Part shown: positions 54,862 to 63,728 of the stretch, piece after piece
Layout of the letters: each line of letters opens with the position of its first letter
Numbering within the stretch: position 1 is the stretch's first letter
NCBI RefSeq assembly: GCF_965222285.1
Contig: NZ_OZ244942.1
Span: 1,054,001 to 1,118,000 of the forward strand
Origin: Tepidicaulis sp002389665
GTDB taxonomy: Bacteria; Pseudomonadota; Alphaproteobacteria; Parvibaculales; Parvibaculaceae
Reading direction: 5' to 3'
Length of the DNA: 64,000 nt
Program-made: the position numbers and the translations under genes
The notes under the pieces: model-generated
What the model was told of the DNA's origin: nothing
Databases searched by the model: none
What the model saw: the letters and a program-made list of their open reading frames with translations, nothing else

Positions 54862-55986
54862 ATGAATTTCGATTTCTCCGATGACCAGAAAATGCTCAAG
54901 GAGCAGGTCAGCAAATTTCTTTCCGACAAATGCGGCTACGATGTCGTGCGCCGTGTTTTGGAGTCGGACGAGCTTTATGCCGAAGACGTCTGGAAAGGCC
55001 TGGTGGAAATGGGCCTGACGGGCACCGCCATTCCGGAAGAATATGGTGGGCTCGGCCTCGGCGCGCTGGAACTGTGCGTGGTGGCTGAAGAACTGGGCCG
55101 CGTTGCAGCACCCGTTCCCTTCTCTTCTTCCGTCTTCCTGGCGACCGAAGCCATCAAGCTTGCCGGCAGCGAAGAGCAGAAACAGAAATACCTGCCCAAG
55201 CTCGCCGCCGGGGAGATCATCGGCACGCTCGCCATGGCTGAAGGCACGAATGCGCCGAGCCCGCGCACCGTCAAAGCCAGCCTGAAAGGCGGCAAACTCA
55301 CTGGCACGAAAATGCCGGTGCCGGACGGGGAGATTGCGGATATCGCCGTCGTGCTCGTCAATACGGGCGGTTCGGGCGACAAAGCGCTCTCGCTCGCCAT
55401 CGTGGAGCTGAACGGTTCGGGCATCTCCAAAGAACAGCTGAAAACCATCGACCCGACCCGCGGCCACGCCGCCCTGAAATTTGATGGCGCCGCCGCCGAG
55501 CTGATGGGCGCAGAAGGCGAGGGCTGGGACCTTGTGCGCCGCGTTCTCGATGGCGCTGCCGTCTGGACCGCTTTCGAACAGGTGGGCGGCGCGGAAACCG
55601 CCATGTGGATGGCCCGCGACTATGCGCTCGAGCGCTATGCCTTCGGCCGTCAGATCGGCTCCTATCAGGCGATCAAGCACAAGCTGGCCGATATGTATGT
55701 GAAGATCGAGCTCGCCCGCTCCAACAGCTATTACGGCGCGATGATGCTCAACGACAATGGCGCCGAGCTCATCGAAGCGGCCGCCGCTGCCCGCATCTCC
55801 GCGACGCAGGCTTATATCTATGCCGCTCAGGAAAACATCCAGACGCATGGCGGCATTGGCTACACCTGGGAAGCCAATACCCAGTTCTTCTATCGCCGGG
55901 CCAAGCTTTTGGCCCTCTCCCTCGGGTCGCCGCTTTACTGGCGCGAACGGCTGGTCACCCAGCTCGAAGCGCGCAACGCCGCTTAA
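54862..55986 (+). CDS. Acyl-CoA dehydrogenase family protein (pair 2, first gene)
   Basis: A 374-residue flavoprotein starting MNFDFSDDQKMLKEQVSKFL at ATG 54862 (GGGAGG 6 nt upstream). Family segments are IPEEYGGLGLGALELCVVAEELG near residue 55-77, YAFGRQIGSYQAIKHKLADM near 257-276 and QTHGGIGYTWEANTQFFYRR near 333-352. The FAD-site segment (LAMAEGTNAPSPRTVKASLK) is divergent, as in the shorter subunit of heteromeric acyl-CoA dehydrogenases. The second gene follows after 49 nt. Substrate unknown. Confidence 0.92.
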   Translation: MNFDFSDDQKMLKEQVSKFLSDKCGYDVVRRVLESDELYAEDVWKGLVEMGLTGTAIPEEYGGLGLGALELCVVAEELGRVAAPVPFSSSVFLATEAIKLAGSEEQKQKYLPKLAAGEIIGTLAMAEGTNAPSPRTVKASLKGGKLTGTKMPVPDGEIADIAVVLVNTGGSGDKALSLAIVELNGSGISKEQLKTIDPTRGHAALKFDGAAAELMGAEGEGWDLVRRVLDGAAVWTAFEQVGGAETAMWMARDYALERYAFGRQIGSYQAIKHKLADMYVKIELARSNSYYGAMMLNDNGAELIEAAAAARISATQAYIYAAQENIQTHGGIGYTWEANTQFFYRRAKLLALSLGSPLYWRERLVTQLEARNAA

Positions 55987-56035
55987 CGGGCAGCCGTAAA
56001 GCAGCCAACAGACCCAAACAAAGAGGATTTGACCC

Positions 56036-57262
56036 ATGGATTTCAACGATACACAGGAAGAAGCCGCCTACCGCGCCGAAGTGCGCAAGTGGCTCGACGC
56101 CAATGCCAAGCGCAAGGCAAGCAAGAAAGACACGCTCGACGCGCTGAGCGGCGCCGACGCGCTGCAGCGCGCCAAAGACTGGCAGCGCAAGAAAGCCGAA
56201 GCAGGGTTTGCCTGCATCACCTGGCCGAAGGAATATGGCGGCCAGGGCGGCACCTCCATTCAGTCCGTCATCTATTCCCAGGAAGAAGCCAACTACCTAG
56301 TCCCCACGGGCTTTTATGACATCGGCCTTGGCATGTGCATCCCAACCGTCCTTGCCTGGGGCACGGAAGAGCACAAGGCCCGCTATGTCGGTCCGGCGAT
56401 CCGGGGCGAGGAAATTTGGTGCCAGCTCTTCTCCGAACCCGCCGGCGGTTCGGACGTTGCCGGCTTGCGCACCCGCGCGGAAAAAGACGGCGATGAATGG
56501 GTGATCAACGGCCAGAAAGTCTGGACCTCAGGCGCCCATTATTGCGATTACGGCATCGTCGTCGTGCGGACCGACCCCACCGTGCCCAAGCACAAGGGCC
56601 TGACCATGTTCATCGTCGACATGAAGTCGCCGGGCGTGGAAGTGCGCCCGATCCGGCAGATGTCGGGCGAGGCGAACTTCAACGAGGTGTTCTTCACCGA
56701 TGTGCGCGTGCCGGATAGCGACCGTCTCGGCCAGCCGGGCGATGGCTGGAAAGTGGCGCTGACGACGCTGATGAACGAACGCCTGGCCGTTGGCGGCGGC
56801 GGCGGCGCGGACTGGTCCGAGCTTGTCGATCTCGCCCGTGACGCGGAACTTGCGGATGGTCCGGCCATCAACAACGGTGCGGTGCGCGAGCGCATTGCGC
56901 AATGGTATGTGGAAACGCAAGGTCTGAAATACACGAAATTCCGTACCCTGACGGCCCTTTCCAAAGGGCAGACGCCGGGGCCGGAATCTTCCATCAGCAA
57001 GATCGTTTCCGCACCCAAGATGCAGGAGCTCGGCTCCTTCGCCATGGACCTGCAGGATATTGGCGGCATCATCCGCGACCGCGATATCTCCGCGCAGAAC
57101 GCCACCTTCCAGAACCAATGGTTCGGCGGCGCGGGTTACCGCATCGCGGGCGGCACGGACGAAATCCTGCGCAACATCGTGGCGGAACGGGTGCTTGGCC
57201 TGCCGCAGGATATTCGTGTGGATAAAAACGTGCCCTTTAACGAAATGCCGAAGGGCAAGTAA
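56036..57262 (+). CDS. Acyl-CoA dehydrogenase family protein (pair 2, second gene)
   Basis: A 408-residue acyl-CoA dehydrogenase. It has ITWPKEYGGQGGTSIQSVIY near residues 62-81, the full FAD-contact segment FSEPAGGSDVAGLRTRAEK near 132-150, KVWTSGAHYCDYGIVVVRTD, and the C-terminal GGTDEILRNIVAERVLGLPQ. It is the longer, more canonical partner. Together with the upstream gene it repeats the arrangement at 2647-4854 but in reversed order. A strong terminator follows directly, so the operon ends here. Confidence 0.93.
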   Translation: MDFNDTQEEAAYRAEVRKWLDANAKRKASKKDTLDALSGADALQRAKDWQRKKAEAGFACITWPKEYGGQGGTSIQSVIYSQEEANYLVPTGFYDIGLGMCIPTVLAWGTEEHKARYVGPAIRGEEIWCQLFSEPAGGSDVAGLRTRAEKDGDEWVINGQKVWTSGAHYCDYGIVVVRTDPTVPKHKGLTMFIVDMKSPGVEVRPIRQMSGEANFNEVFFTDVRVPDSDRLGQPGDGWKVALTTLMNERLAVGGGGGADWSELVDLARDAELADGPAINNGAVRERIAQWYVETQGLKYTKFRTLTALSKGQTPGPESSISKIVSAPKMQELGSFAMDLQDIGGIIRDRDISAQNATFQNQWFGGAGYRIAGGTDEILRNIVAERVLGLPQDIRVDKNVPFNEMPKGK

Positions 57263-57283
57263 GCGTTATTCAACAAGCTGTGT

Positions 57284-57310
57284 AAAAGGCCCGCCTTTGG
57301 CGGGCCTTTT
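57284..57310 (+). terminator. Intrinsic terminator of the second acyl-CoA dehydrogenase operon
   Basis: AAAAGGCCCGCC at 57284-57295 and GGCGGGCCTTTT at 57299-57310 are exact complements around TTT, followed by CATTTTTTTATTTT. The core stem is identical to the HU terminator at 29165-29187. Confidence 0.92.
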
Positions 57311-57383
57311 CATTTTTTTATTTTCCCCTAAATCCTCTCTCAGGCACACTTTCAGCACCTGACAGGCCAAGCGGGGGCATTGC

Positions 57384-58802
57384 GTGACACACGAGCATCA
57401 TCGCCGCGAACACGCGAGAGAGTTGCGGGCAAAACTGCGGCCCTATTTCCCGTATTTCATCGTCGCCGCGCTCGTTCTTTGGGGCATTCTCGACCTTTTG
57501 CTTTTCCATGACCGCGTGCGCCCCGGCCTCCAAGCGATCGAAGACTCCGGCACGCTCGTCATAGCCACGGTTCCCGGCCCCACCACCTATTATGAGGGCA
57601 GGGAAGGGCCGACGGGCTATGAATACGAGCTGACGCAAGCACTGGCGAAAGACCTTGGTGTCGAAGTGGAATACCGGCTTTTTTCCAGCGTGCCGGATGT
57701 GCTTCTTGCGCTGAAAGAGGGGCGGGCGCATATCGCGGCGGCGGGGCTCACCGTCACCCCGGCGCGCGAGGCGCTTTATGCCTTTTCCCCCTCCTATCAG
57801 ATGGTGAAGGAAATCGTTGTGTGCCGGCGCGATGGCCCGCGCCTTAAAAAATTGACGGATCTGGCAGAAAGGGAGCTGGTGGTGCCGGCCGGCACCTCCT
57901 ATGCCGAGCGGCTGGCGGAACTGCGTGAGAAAAGCGTGGCGGAGAAAGCCAAGTTCATTACCTGGCGGGAATCGAACGAGACGACGGAAGCCCTCTTCGC
58001 GCAGATCGCCGATGACGATATCGGTTGCACCGTCGCCGACACGCCGATCTTCAAGGTCAACCGGCGTCTCTATCCGGAGCTGCGCGCCGCTCTCGATCTT
58101 ACGCCGCAAAGCAAGATCGCCTGGGCCTATTCCAAAGAAGCGGTGGCGCTCGGCGCATATCTGGAAGAATGGTTCGAAAAGAAAAAGAAGGCCGGGCTCA
58201 TCGAGCGGCTCGATCACCGCTTTTTCGATTACTTTCCCGAATTCGACTATGTGGATATTTCCCGCTTCCGGCGCGACATCGAGGAAAAGCTGCCCGACTA
58301 TCGCGGCGATCTGGAAGATGCCGCGGATGAATACGGTCTGCCATGGCATCTGCTCGCGGCCATCTCTTATCAGGAATCGCGCTGGGACCCGCTTGCGCGT
58401 TCGCCGACCGGCGTGCGCGGCTTCATGATGCTGACGCTCGCCACAGCCGAAGAAGTGGGCGTGGAAGACCGGCTTGATCCGGAAGAATCCATCGAAGGCG
58501 GGGCGAAATATTTCGCCGAACTGATCGATCGCATACCGGAAGATGTAAAAGGCACGGACCGCTATTGGTTTGCCCTTGCCGCTTACAATATGGGCATGGG
58601 CCATCTCTACGACGCCCGCCTCCTGGCGGAGCGGCGCGGCCTCAACAAAAGCTCATGGACGGATTTGCGCGAAGTGCTGCCGCTTCTCATGGACCCCAAA
58701 TATTATAAAAGCCTGCGCCATGGCTATGCGCGCGGGCGTGAGGCCCAGCGCTATGTCTCCCAGGTACGCTCCTATCTCCACATTCTCGAAGGCGTGATTT
58801 AG
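57384..58802 (+). CDS. mltF: Membrane-bound lytic murein transglycosylase MltF-like
   Basis: A 472-residue two-domain protein from GTG 57384. One N-terminal helix (YFPYFIVAALVLWGILDLLLF, residues 21-41) anchors it. A periplasmic solute-binding (SBP_bac_3) domain spans about 52-270 (DSGTLVIATVPGPTTYYEG..., GRAHIAAAGLTVTPAREALYAFSPSY). The SLT domain spans about 310-460, with catalytic E331 in YQESRWDPLARSPTGVRGFMMLT and AAYNMGMGHLYDAR. MltF cleaves glycan strands non-hydrolytically, its first domain acting as an allosteric muropeptide sensor. It stands alone after a terminator. Confidence 0.92.
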   Translation: MTHEHHRREHARELRAKLRPYFPYFIVAALVLWGILDLLLFHDRVRPGLQAIEDSGTLVIATVPGPTTYYEGREGPTGYEYELTQALAKDLGVEVEYRLFSSVPDVLLALKEGRAHIAAAGLTVTPAREALYAFSPSYQMVKEIVVCRRDGPRLKKLTDLAERELVVPAGTSYAERLAELREKSVAEKAKFITWRESNETTEALFAQIADDDIGCTVADTPIFKVNRRLYPELRAALDLTPQSKIAWAYSKEAVALGAYLEEWFEKKKKAGLIERLDHRFFDYFPEFDYVDISRFRRDIEEKLPDYRGDLEDAADEYGLPWHLLAAISYQESRWDPLARSPTGVRGFMMLTLATAEEVGVEDRLDPEESIEGGAKYFAELIDRIPEDVKGTDRYWFALAAYNMGMGHLYDARLLAERRGLNKSSWTDLREVLPLLMDPKYYKSLRHGYARGREAQRYVSQVRSYLHILEGVI

Positions 58803-58891
58803 CGGGGAAATCCGCCGCGCGCCCGCCTGGAGGAACCGGCTCGCACGGGGCAAGCTTGCCAGTGCCCCTCAAGGCGCGATAGAAGCCCTCC

Positions 58892-59890
58892 ATGAGCCAG
58901 CTAAACCGCCTTTTCTCGGTTGCCCCGATGATGGAATGGACGGACCGCCATGAGCGGTTTTTCCTGCGCCTCATCTCGCGCCAGGCGCTGCTCTACACCG
59001 AAATGGTGACCTCCATGGCGGTGCTGCACGGAGACCGGGAGCGTCTTCTCGGCTTTAACGATGAAGAGCATCCCGTCGCCCTTCAGCTCGGCGGCAGCGA
59101 GCCCGAAGACCTTGCCGAAGCCGCGCGCATCGGGGAAGGCTTCGGCTACGACGAAATTAATCTGAACGTCGGTTGCCCCTCGGACCGTGTGCAATCGGGC
59201 AGGTTCGGCGCCTGTCTGATGAAAGAGCCGGATCTGGTCGCAGCCTGCGTCGAGGCGATGCAAAAGGCGGTTGCCGTGCCCGTTACGGTCAAATGCCGTC
59301 TCGGTGTCGACGAGCAGGAGCCTGAAGAGGTGCTGCCCGCCTTTGCCGCGCGCATGCGCGAGGCGGGTGTGCGCTCGCTTACCATTCATGCCCGCAAGGC
59401 CTGGCTGAAAGGGCTCTCGCCGAAAGAAAACCGCACCGTTCCGCCGCTCGATTATCCGCTCGTTCACCGCATCAAGCAGGAATTTCCGGAGCTGGAAATC
59501 ATCATCAATGGCGGCATCCGCACGCTGGAGGAAACCGCCGCCCAGCTTGCCCATGTGGACGGGGTGATGATGGGCCGCGCGGCCTATGAAACCCCTTATG
59601 AGCTGGCGGAAGTGGACCGGCGCTTTTTCGGCGCGAAGACGCCCGTCAAAAAGCGCGGTGAGATCGTGCGCGGCTTTTATCCTTATCTCGAGCGCCGCCT
59701 TGCCGAAGGCGTGCCGCTTCACGCCATGACGCGGCATATTCTCGGTCTCTTCCAGGGCGTGGCCGGCGCGCGGGCCTGGCGGCGGCATTTGAGCGAAAAC
59801 GCAGTAAAACCTGGTGCAGGAATATCGGTGGTCGAAGAGGCGCTGTCCCGCGTCGATGATCCGGTTCCCGTTGCCATGACGGAGGCATAA
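58892..59890 (+). CDS. dusA: tRNA-dihydrouridine synthase DusA
   Basis: A 332-residue FMN enzyme that reduces uridine at positions 20/20a of the tRNA D-loop. Hallmarks are APMMEWTDRHERFFLRLISR at residues 11-30, EMVTSMAVLHGD, the active-site Cys C95 in LNVGCPSDRVQSGRFGACLM, TVKCRLGVD, and GGIRTLEE with GVMMGRAAYETPY for FMN phosphate binding. Size and the HxHxR-like ending fit DusA rather than DusB or DusC. The TauE gene starts 3 nt after its stop. Confidence 0.95.
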   Translation: MSQLNRLFSVAPMMEWTDRHERFFLRLISRQALLYTEMVTSMAVLHGDRERLLGFNDEEHPVALQLGGSEPEDLAEAARIGEGFGYDEINLNVGCPSDRVQSGRFGACLMKEPDLVAACVEAMQKAVAVPVTVKCRLGVDEQEPEEVLPAFAARMREAGVRSLTIHARKAWLKGLSPKENRTVPPLDYPLVHRIKQEFPELEIIINGGIRTLEETAAQLAHVDGVMMGRAAYETPYELAEVDRRFFGAKTPVKKRGEIVRGFYPYLERRLAEGVPLHAMTRHILGLFQGVAGARAWRRHLSENAVKPGAGISVVEEALSRVDDPVPVAMTEA

Positions 59891-59892
59891 GC

Positions 59893-60732
59893 GTGGAATT
59901 TTTTGCGGATTATTCGGCTGCCGAGCTCGGCCTTTTTGTTGCGGGGCTTTTGGCAACGGGCATTGTCGCGGGCATCATTGCCGGGCTCCTCGGTGTCGGC
60001 GGCGGAATCGTCATCGTGCCGGTGCTCTTTCACGTCTTCACCGCCATCGGTCTTGATGAAGCGGTGCGCATGCATCTGGCGGTCGGTACCTCGCTCGCCA
60101 CGATCATCGCAACTTCCATTCGCTCCGTGCGCGCTCATCACAAAAAAGGCGCGGTGGACTGGGCGCTTTTAAAACGCTGGGCCTTGCCCATGCTGCTCGG
60201 CGTTGCCGCCGGTACCTCCCTTGCCGCTTATGTGAACGGGGAAGTGCTGACGGCGATCTTCGCGACCGTCGCCTTGCTCGTCGCTTTCAACATGGCTTTC
60301 GGGCGCGATGATTGGCGCCTCGGCAGTCAGCTGCCGGGCTCAGCGGGGCAGGGGCTTATCGCGGCCATTATCGGCGGGCTGTCTTCCATGATGGGGATCG
60401 GCGGGGGCACGTTCGGCGTTACGGTCATGACGCTTTACGGCAAACCCATTCACCAGGCGGTGGCGACGTCCGCCGGCCTCGGTCTTCTCATCTCCGTGCC
60501 GGGCGCCATCGGCTTCGTCCTTGGCGGCTGGGGCATCGAGACTTTGCCGCCGCTCAGCCTCGGTTATGTCAATCTCATCGGCTTTGCGCTCATCGTGCCG
60601 GCAACGGTGCTCGCCGCCCCCTGGGGGGCCAATCTCGCCCATGCGATTTCGCGGCAAACGCTCGCCCGCGCCTTTGCCTTCTTCCTGCTCATCACGTCCT
60701 TGCGGATGTTTTACGATCTTTGGGCGGGCTAA
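59893..60732 (+). CDS. TauE/SafE family sulfite exporter-like permease
   Basis: A 279-residue integral membrane protein with about eight helices. The first repeat shows ATGIVAGIIAGLLGVGGGIVIVPVLFHVF with the GVGGG motif, and the second has LIAAIIGGLSSMMGIGGGTFGVTVMTLYG. These paired GxGGG repeats define the family, proposed to export sulfite, sulfoacetate or other organosulfur anions. Start GTG 59893 is 3 nt after dusA, so the two are probably one transcript by position rather than function. It converges on the thioesterase gene with a 6-nt gap. Confidence 0.92.
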   Translation: MEFFADYSAAELGLFVAGLLATGIVAGIIAGLLGVGGGIVIVPVLFHVFTAIGLDEAVRMHLAVGTSLATIIATSIRSVRAHHKKGAVDWALLKRWALPMLLGVAAGTSLAAYVNGEVLTAIFATVALLVAFNMAFGRDDWRLGSQLPGSAGQGLIAAIIGGLSSMMGIGGGTFGVTVMTLYGKPIHQAVATSAGLGLLISVPGAIGFVLGGWGIETLPPLSLGYVNLIGFALIVPATVLAAPWGANLAHAISRQTLARAFAFFLLITSLRMFYDLWAG

Positions 60733-60738
60733 GGCCGC

Positions 60739-61167
60739 TCAGCGCGGCTGAATGATGGCCCAGGCGCCGCTTGCGCTCATGAGCAGGCGCTCGCCCGCGC
60801 GCATTTCCGCCCGCAAAAAGCAGACGGCGCGGCCCATGCGCAGGACTTCCGCGCGCCCTTCGATCCAGTCTCCGGCTTTCGCCGCGCCGATGAAATCCGA
60901 TGTCAGGCTGATCGTCGCGCAGGGCTTACCCTGCAGCGCGTGGAAAACGAGGCTGCCCATCATCGTATCGGCGACGCTGGTCAACATGCCCCCATGCAAC
61001 ATGCCGTAAGGGTTGCAGTGATGGGCGGCGGCGCGGAAACCCCAGCAGGCTTTACCCTCAGGCTCATCGGCGCGCTGATAGAGCGGGCCGATATGCCGCT
61101 CGAAACTCACAATATCCTGGCGTTCCAGATCGATCGGCTCGAACCCGGCCGGAATATCGTCCGTCAT
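60739..61167 (-). CDS. PaaI family hotdog thioesterase
   Basis: A 142-residue single hotdog-domain protein. HHCNPYGMLHGGMLTSVADTMMG (about residues 48-70) is the PaaI-type signature, where N, G and D line the active site, and LTSDFIGAAKAGDWIEGRAEVLRMGRA forms the rest of the domain. It should hydrolyse acyl- or aryl-CoA thioesters. Lack of phenylacetate genes nearby means the substrate cannot be guessed. It is the last gene of a minus-strand run, 30 nt after the phosphomannomutase stop. Confidence 0.9.
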   Translation of the reverse strand: MTDDIPAGFEPIDLERQDIVSFERHIGPLYQRADEPEGKACWGFRAAAHHCNPYGMLHGGMLTSVADTMMGSLVFHALQGKPCATISLTSDFIGAAKAGDWIEGRAEVLRMGRAVCFLRAEMRAGERLLMSASGAWAIIQPR

Positions 61168-61197
61168 GGCTTGCCCCCCCCGCTGCCGGCTTCCCCA

Positions 61198-62697
61198 TCA
61201 AATTTTTTGGTCGTACTCGCCCACTTCCGGCTGCGCGGAAAGGCGCGTGTCGATCTCGGTAAAGATCGCGCGCATGTTTTCCTCCGAGGTCGGGCTTTCC
61301 ACCACCACTACAAGGCCGGGCTTGTTGGAGGAGGCACGCACAAGCCCCCAGGTGCCGTCTTCCAGCACGATGCGCACGCCGTTCACGGTCACAAGCTCGC
61401 GAATTTTCTGTCCCGCCAGCTTCTCGCCTTTATCCGCCATGGCGGTAAAGAGCGTCACCATGCGGTCCACCACATCGTATTTCTTCTCATCGTCGCAATA
61501 GGGCGACATGGTGGGCGACCCCCAGGTCTTGGGCAGGGCGTTTTTCAGGTCCGCCATGCTCTTGTCCGGGTTGCGGTCCAGCATGTCGCAAATGGCAATG
61601 GCGGAAACCAGCCCGTCATCATAGCCCCGCCCAATGGGCCGGTTGAAAAAATAGTGCCCGCTTTTTTCGAAGCCGACCAGCGCGCTCAGTTCGTGCGAGC
61701 GGCGCTTGATGTAGGAATGGCCGGTTTTCCAATAATCGGTCTTGGCACCGTTTTTCAAAAGCACCGGATCGGTCATGAAAAGCCCGGTGGATTTCACATC
61801 GACGACGAATTGCGCATCTGGATATTGGGCGGAAAGATCGCGGGCGAGCATGACGCCCACTTTGTCGGCGAAAATTTCCTCGCCTTCGTTGTCCACCACG
61901 CCGCAGCGGTCGCCGTCCCCGTCAAAGGCAAGGCCGACATCGGCGCCCGTTTCCAGCACCTTGTCGCGCAGCGCGTGGAGCATTTCCATGTCTTCCGGAT
62001 TGGGATTGTAGCGCGGGAAGGTGTGATCGAGTTCGCAATCGAGCGCGATGACTTCCGCGCCGACGGCCTCGAGCACGCGCGGTGCGAAGATGCCCGCCGT
62101 GCCGTTGCCGCAGGCGGCCACGACTTTCAGTTTGCGCTTCAGCTTTGAACGGTTCGTCAGGTCCTCGATATAGCGCTCGCGCATATCCTCGATGAAATGA
62201 TAGGCCCCGCCGCTGCGTGTTTGATAAGCGCCTTCGAGCACGATCTGCTTCAGCCGGGACATTTCATCCGGCCCGAAGGTGAGGGGACGCTCGACACCCA
62301 TCTTGACGCCCGTCCAGCCGTTTTCATTATGGCTTGCCGTCACCATGGCAACGGCGGGCACATCGAGCGCGAATTGCGAAAAATAAGCGACCGGCGACAG
62401 CGCAAGGCCGATATCGAACACCTCGCAGCCCGCGCCCATCAGCCCGTTCATCAGCGCTTGCTGGATCGAACCCGAATAACCGCGGAAATCGTGACCGACG
62501 GAAATTTTCGATTCGATACCCATTTCATGGATCAGCGTGCCGAGCCCGAGGCCGAGCGCCTGCACGCCGCGCAGATTGATCTGCGAGGGAAAGAGCCAGC
62601 GCGCATCATATTCGCGAAAGCCGGTCGGCGCGACGAGCGGCGTCGTCTCGAAGGCTTCGGTATTCGGTTTCAGATCGGCGCGCGGTACGGGCAGCAT
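61198..62697 (-). CDS. Phosphomannomutase/phosphoglucomutase (AlgC/ManB type)
   Basis: A 499-residue alpha-D-phosphohexomutase. The phosphoserine loop is TASHNENGW with S122, the metal loop is DGDGDR at residues 259-264, the sugar-ring loop is FEKSGHYFFN, and the phosphate-binding C-terminal segment is VVVVESPTSEENMRAIF. It interconverts hexose-1- and hexose-6-phosphates to feed polysaccharide or LPS synthesis. The enzyme is cytoplasmic and of usual length. The upstream gene encodes a membrane aspartic protease. Confidence 0.93.
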   Translation of the reverse strand: MLPVPRADLKPNTEAFETTPLVAPTGFREYDARWLFPSQINLRGVQALGLGLGTLIHEMGIESKISVGHDFRGYSGSIQQALMNGLMGAGCEVFDIGLALSPVAYFSQFALDVPAVAMVTASHNENGWTGVKMGVERPLTFGPDEMSRLKQIVLEGAYQTRSGGAYHFIEDMRERYIEDLTNRSKLKRKLKVVAACGNGTAGIFAPRVLEAVGAEVIALDCELDHTFPRYNPNPEDMEMLHALRDKVLETGADVGLAFDGDGDRCGVVDNEGEEIFADKVGVMLARDLSAQYPDAQFVVDVKSTGLFMTDPVLLKNGAKTDYWKTGHSYIKRRSHELSALVGFEKSGHYFFNRPIGRGYDDGLVSAIAICDMLDRNPDKSMADLKNALPKTWGSPTMSPYCDDEKKYDVVDRMVTLFTAMADKGEKLAGQKIRELVTVNGVRIVLEDGTWGLVRASSNKPGLVVVVESPTSEENMRAIFTEIDTRLSAQPEVGEYDQKI

Positions 62698-62820
62698 GAA
62701 ATCACATCCCCAATGAGCTGATGAGGGGCGCCGGACGGCGCCCTGAAAGAGCCGGTAAGATACAGCGAAGCGGCAGCCGGTAACAGGGGCGAAGGCCGCC
62801 TTGCCCGCTGCTCTTTGAAA

Positions 62821-63516
62821 TTATTGTTTGAGGATGAGCCGGCTGCCTTGCACTTCCAGCGAGCGCAATTGCCCCAGAAAGCTCATGCCGAGCAGCGACT
62901 GGTCGAGCCCCTGGCTCATCACCGAGGCGCGGACATTGCGTTGGGTGATGGGCCCGAGTTTGATTTCATCGAGCGTGACGCGCGCGGCGAAGGCAAGCCC
63001 GTTCGCGGTCTGATAGGGCACGGTGTAGGAAAGCTCCTGCGGCTTGAAGCCGAGCCGCCGCGCATCCTCCATGGTCAGCGCCACATCGCTCGCCCCGGTA
63101 TCGACGAGAAGGCGTACATGCGTGCCGTTGACGAGGGCGTCTGCGAGAAAATGCCCGTTCCGCGTCGAGGCAAGCGTGACGGTGCCCGGCCCCGTCTGCT
63201 GCGGGCTTGACGGGGCAAGTTCGGAGCGCACCTGCGCCCCCAGCGAATAAAACGCGTCCCGGTAGCCATAGCCGATGATCAGCCCGAGCGCGATGGTCAC
63301 CCAGACGAGGGCCTGTTTCAGCGCCAGGCCCGCGCTGCCCCGCCAGCCGAGCACGAAGCTGCCCCCGACAAAGGAAAGCAGCGCCACGGCGTAAACGAGG
63401 CGCATCTGCGCGTCCTCCCGGCCAAGAACGCCCGGATAACGCGAATGAAGCACATAAATCAGCGCGGCGAGCGCGAGGCCGAAAAGGCCGAGCCATGTCC
63501 AGCGATTGTCTCTCAT
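62821..63516 (-). CDS. TIGR02281 family clan AA aspartic protease
   Basis: A 231-residue protein with a single pepsin-like motif DTGASDVALT (D139), typical of retroviral-type aspartic proteases that work as dimers. The N-terminal 90 residues hold three hydrophobic helices (WTWLGLFGLALAALIYVL, LVYAVALLSFVGGSFVLGW, LVWVTIALGLIIGYGY), so it is membrane-bound with the protease outside or in the periplasm. The TIGR02281 family is widespread in Proteobacteria with no defined substrate. The C-terminal GMSFLGQLRSLEVQGSRLIL fits the family. Confidence 0.9.
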   Translation of the reverse strand: MRDNRWTWLGLFGLALAALIYVLHSRYPGVLGREDAQMRLVYAVALLSFVGGSFVLGWRGSAGLALKQALVWVTIALGLIIGYGYRDAFYSLGAQVRSELAPSSPQQTGPGTVTLASTRNGHFLADALVNGTHVRLLVDTGASDVALTMEDARRLGFKPQELSYTVPYQTANGLAFAARVTLDEIKLGPITQRNVRASVMSQGLDQSLLGMSFLGQLRSLEVQGSRLILKQ

Positions 63517-63728
63517 GGGGTGAGTGTAGCCTCCAAATTATTGCCGTTTCTTTCCCTCTTTCGGGCGGATTTGAACCTCCGGCGGTTTTCGTGATTCCGC
63601 AAAAGCGGATTTTCGGGCGCTTTCCGGTTAAAGTGGCGGTCTGGCGCCAGTATCGCAGGGGCTTGCAGAGGCGGGGATAAGTGATTATTTACGTGGTGCA
63701 GTGTGAATTGATTTAATTCACGCAAATA

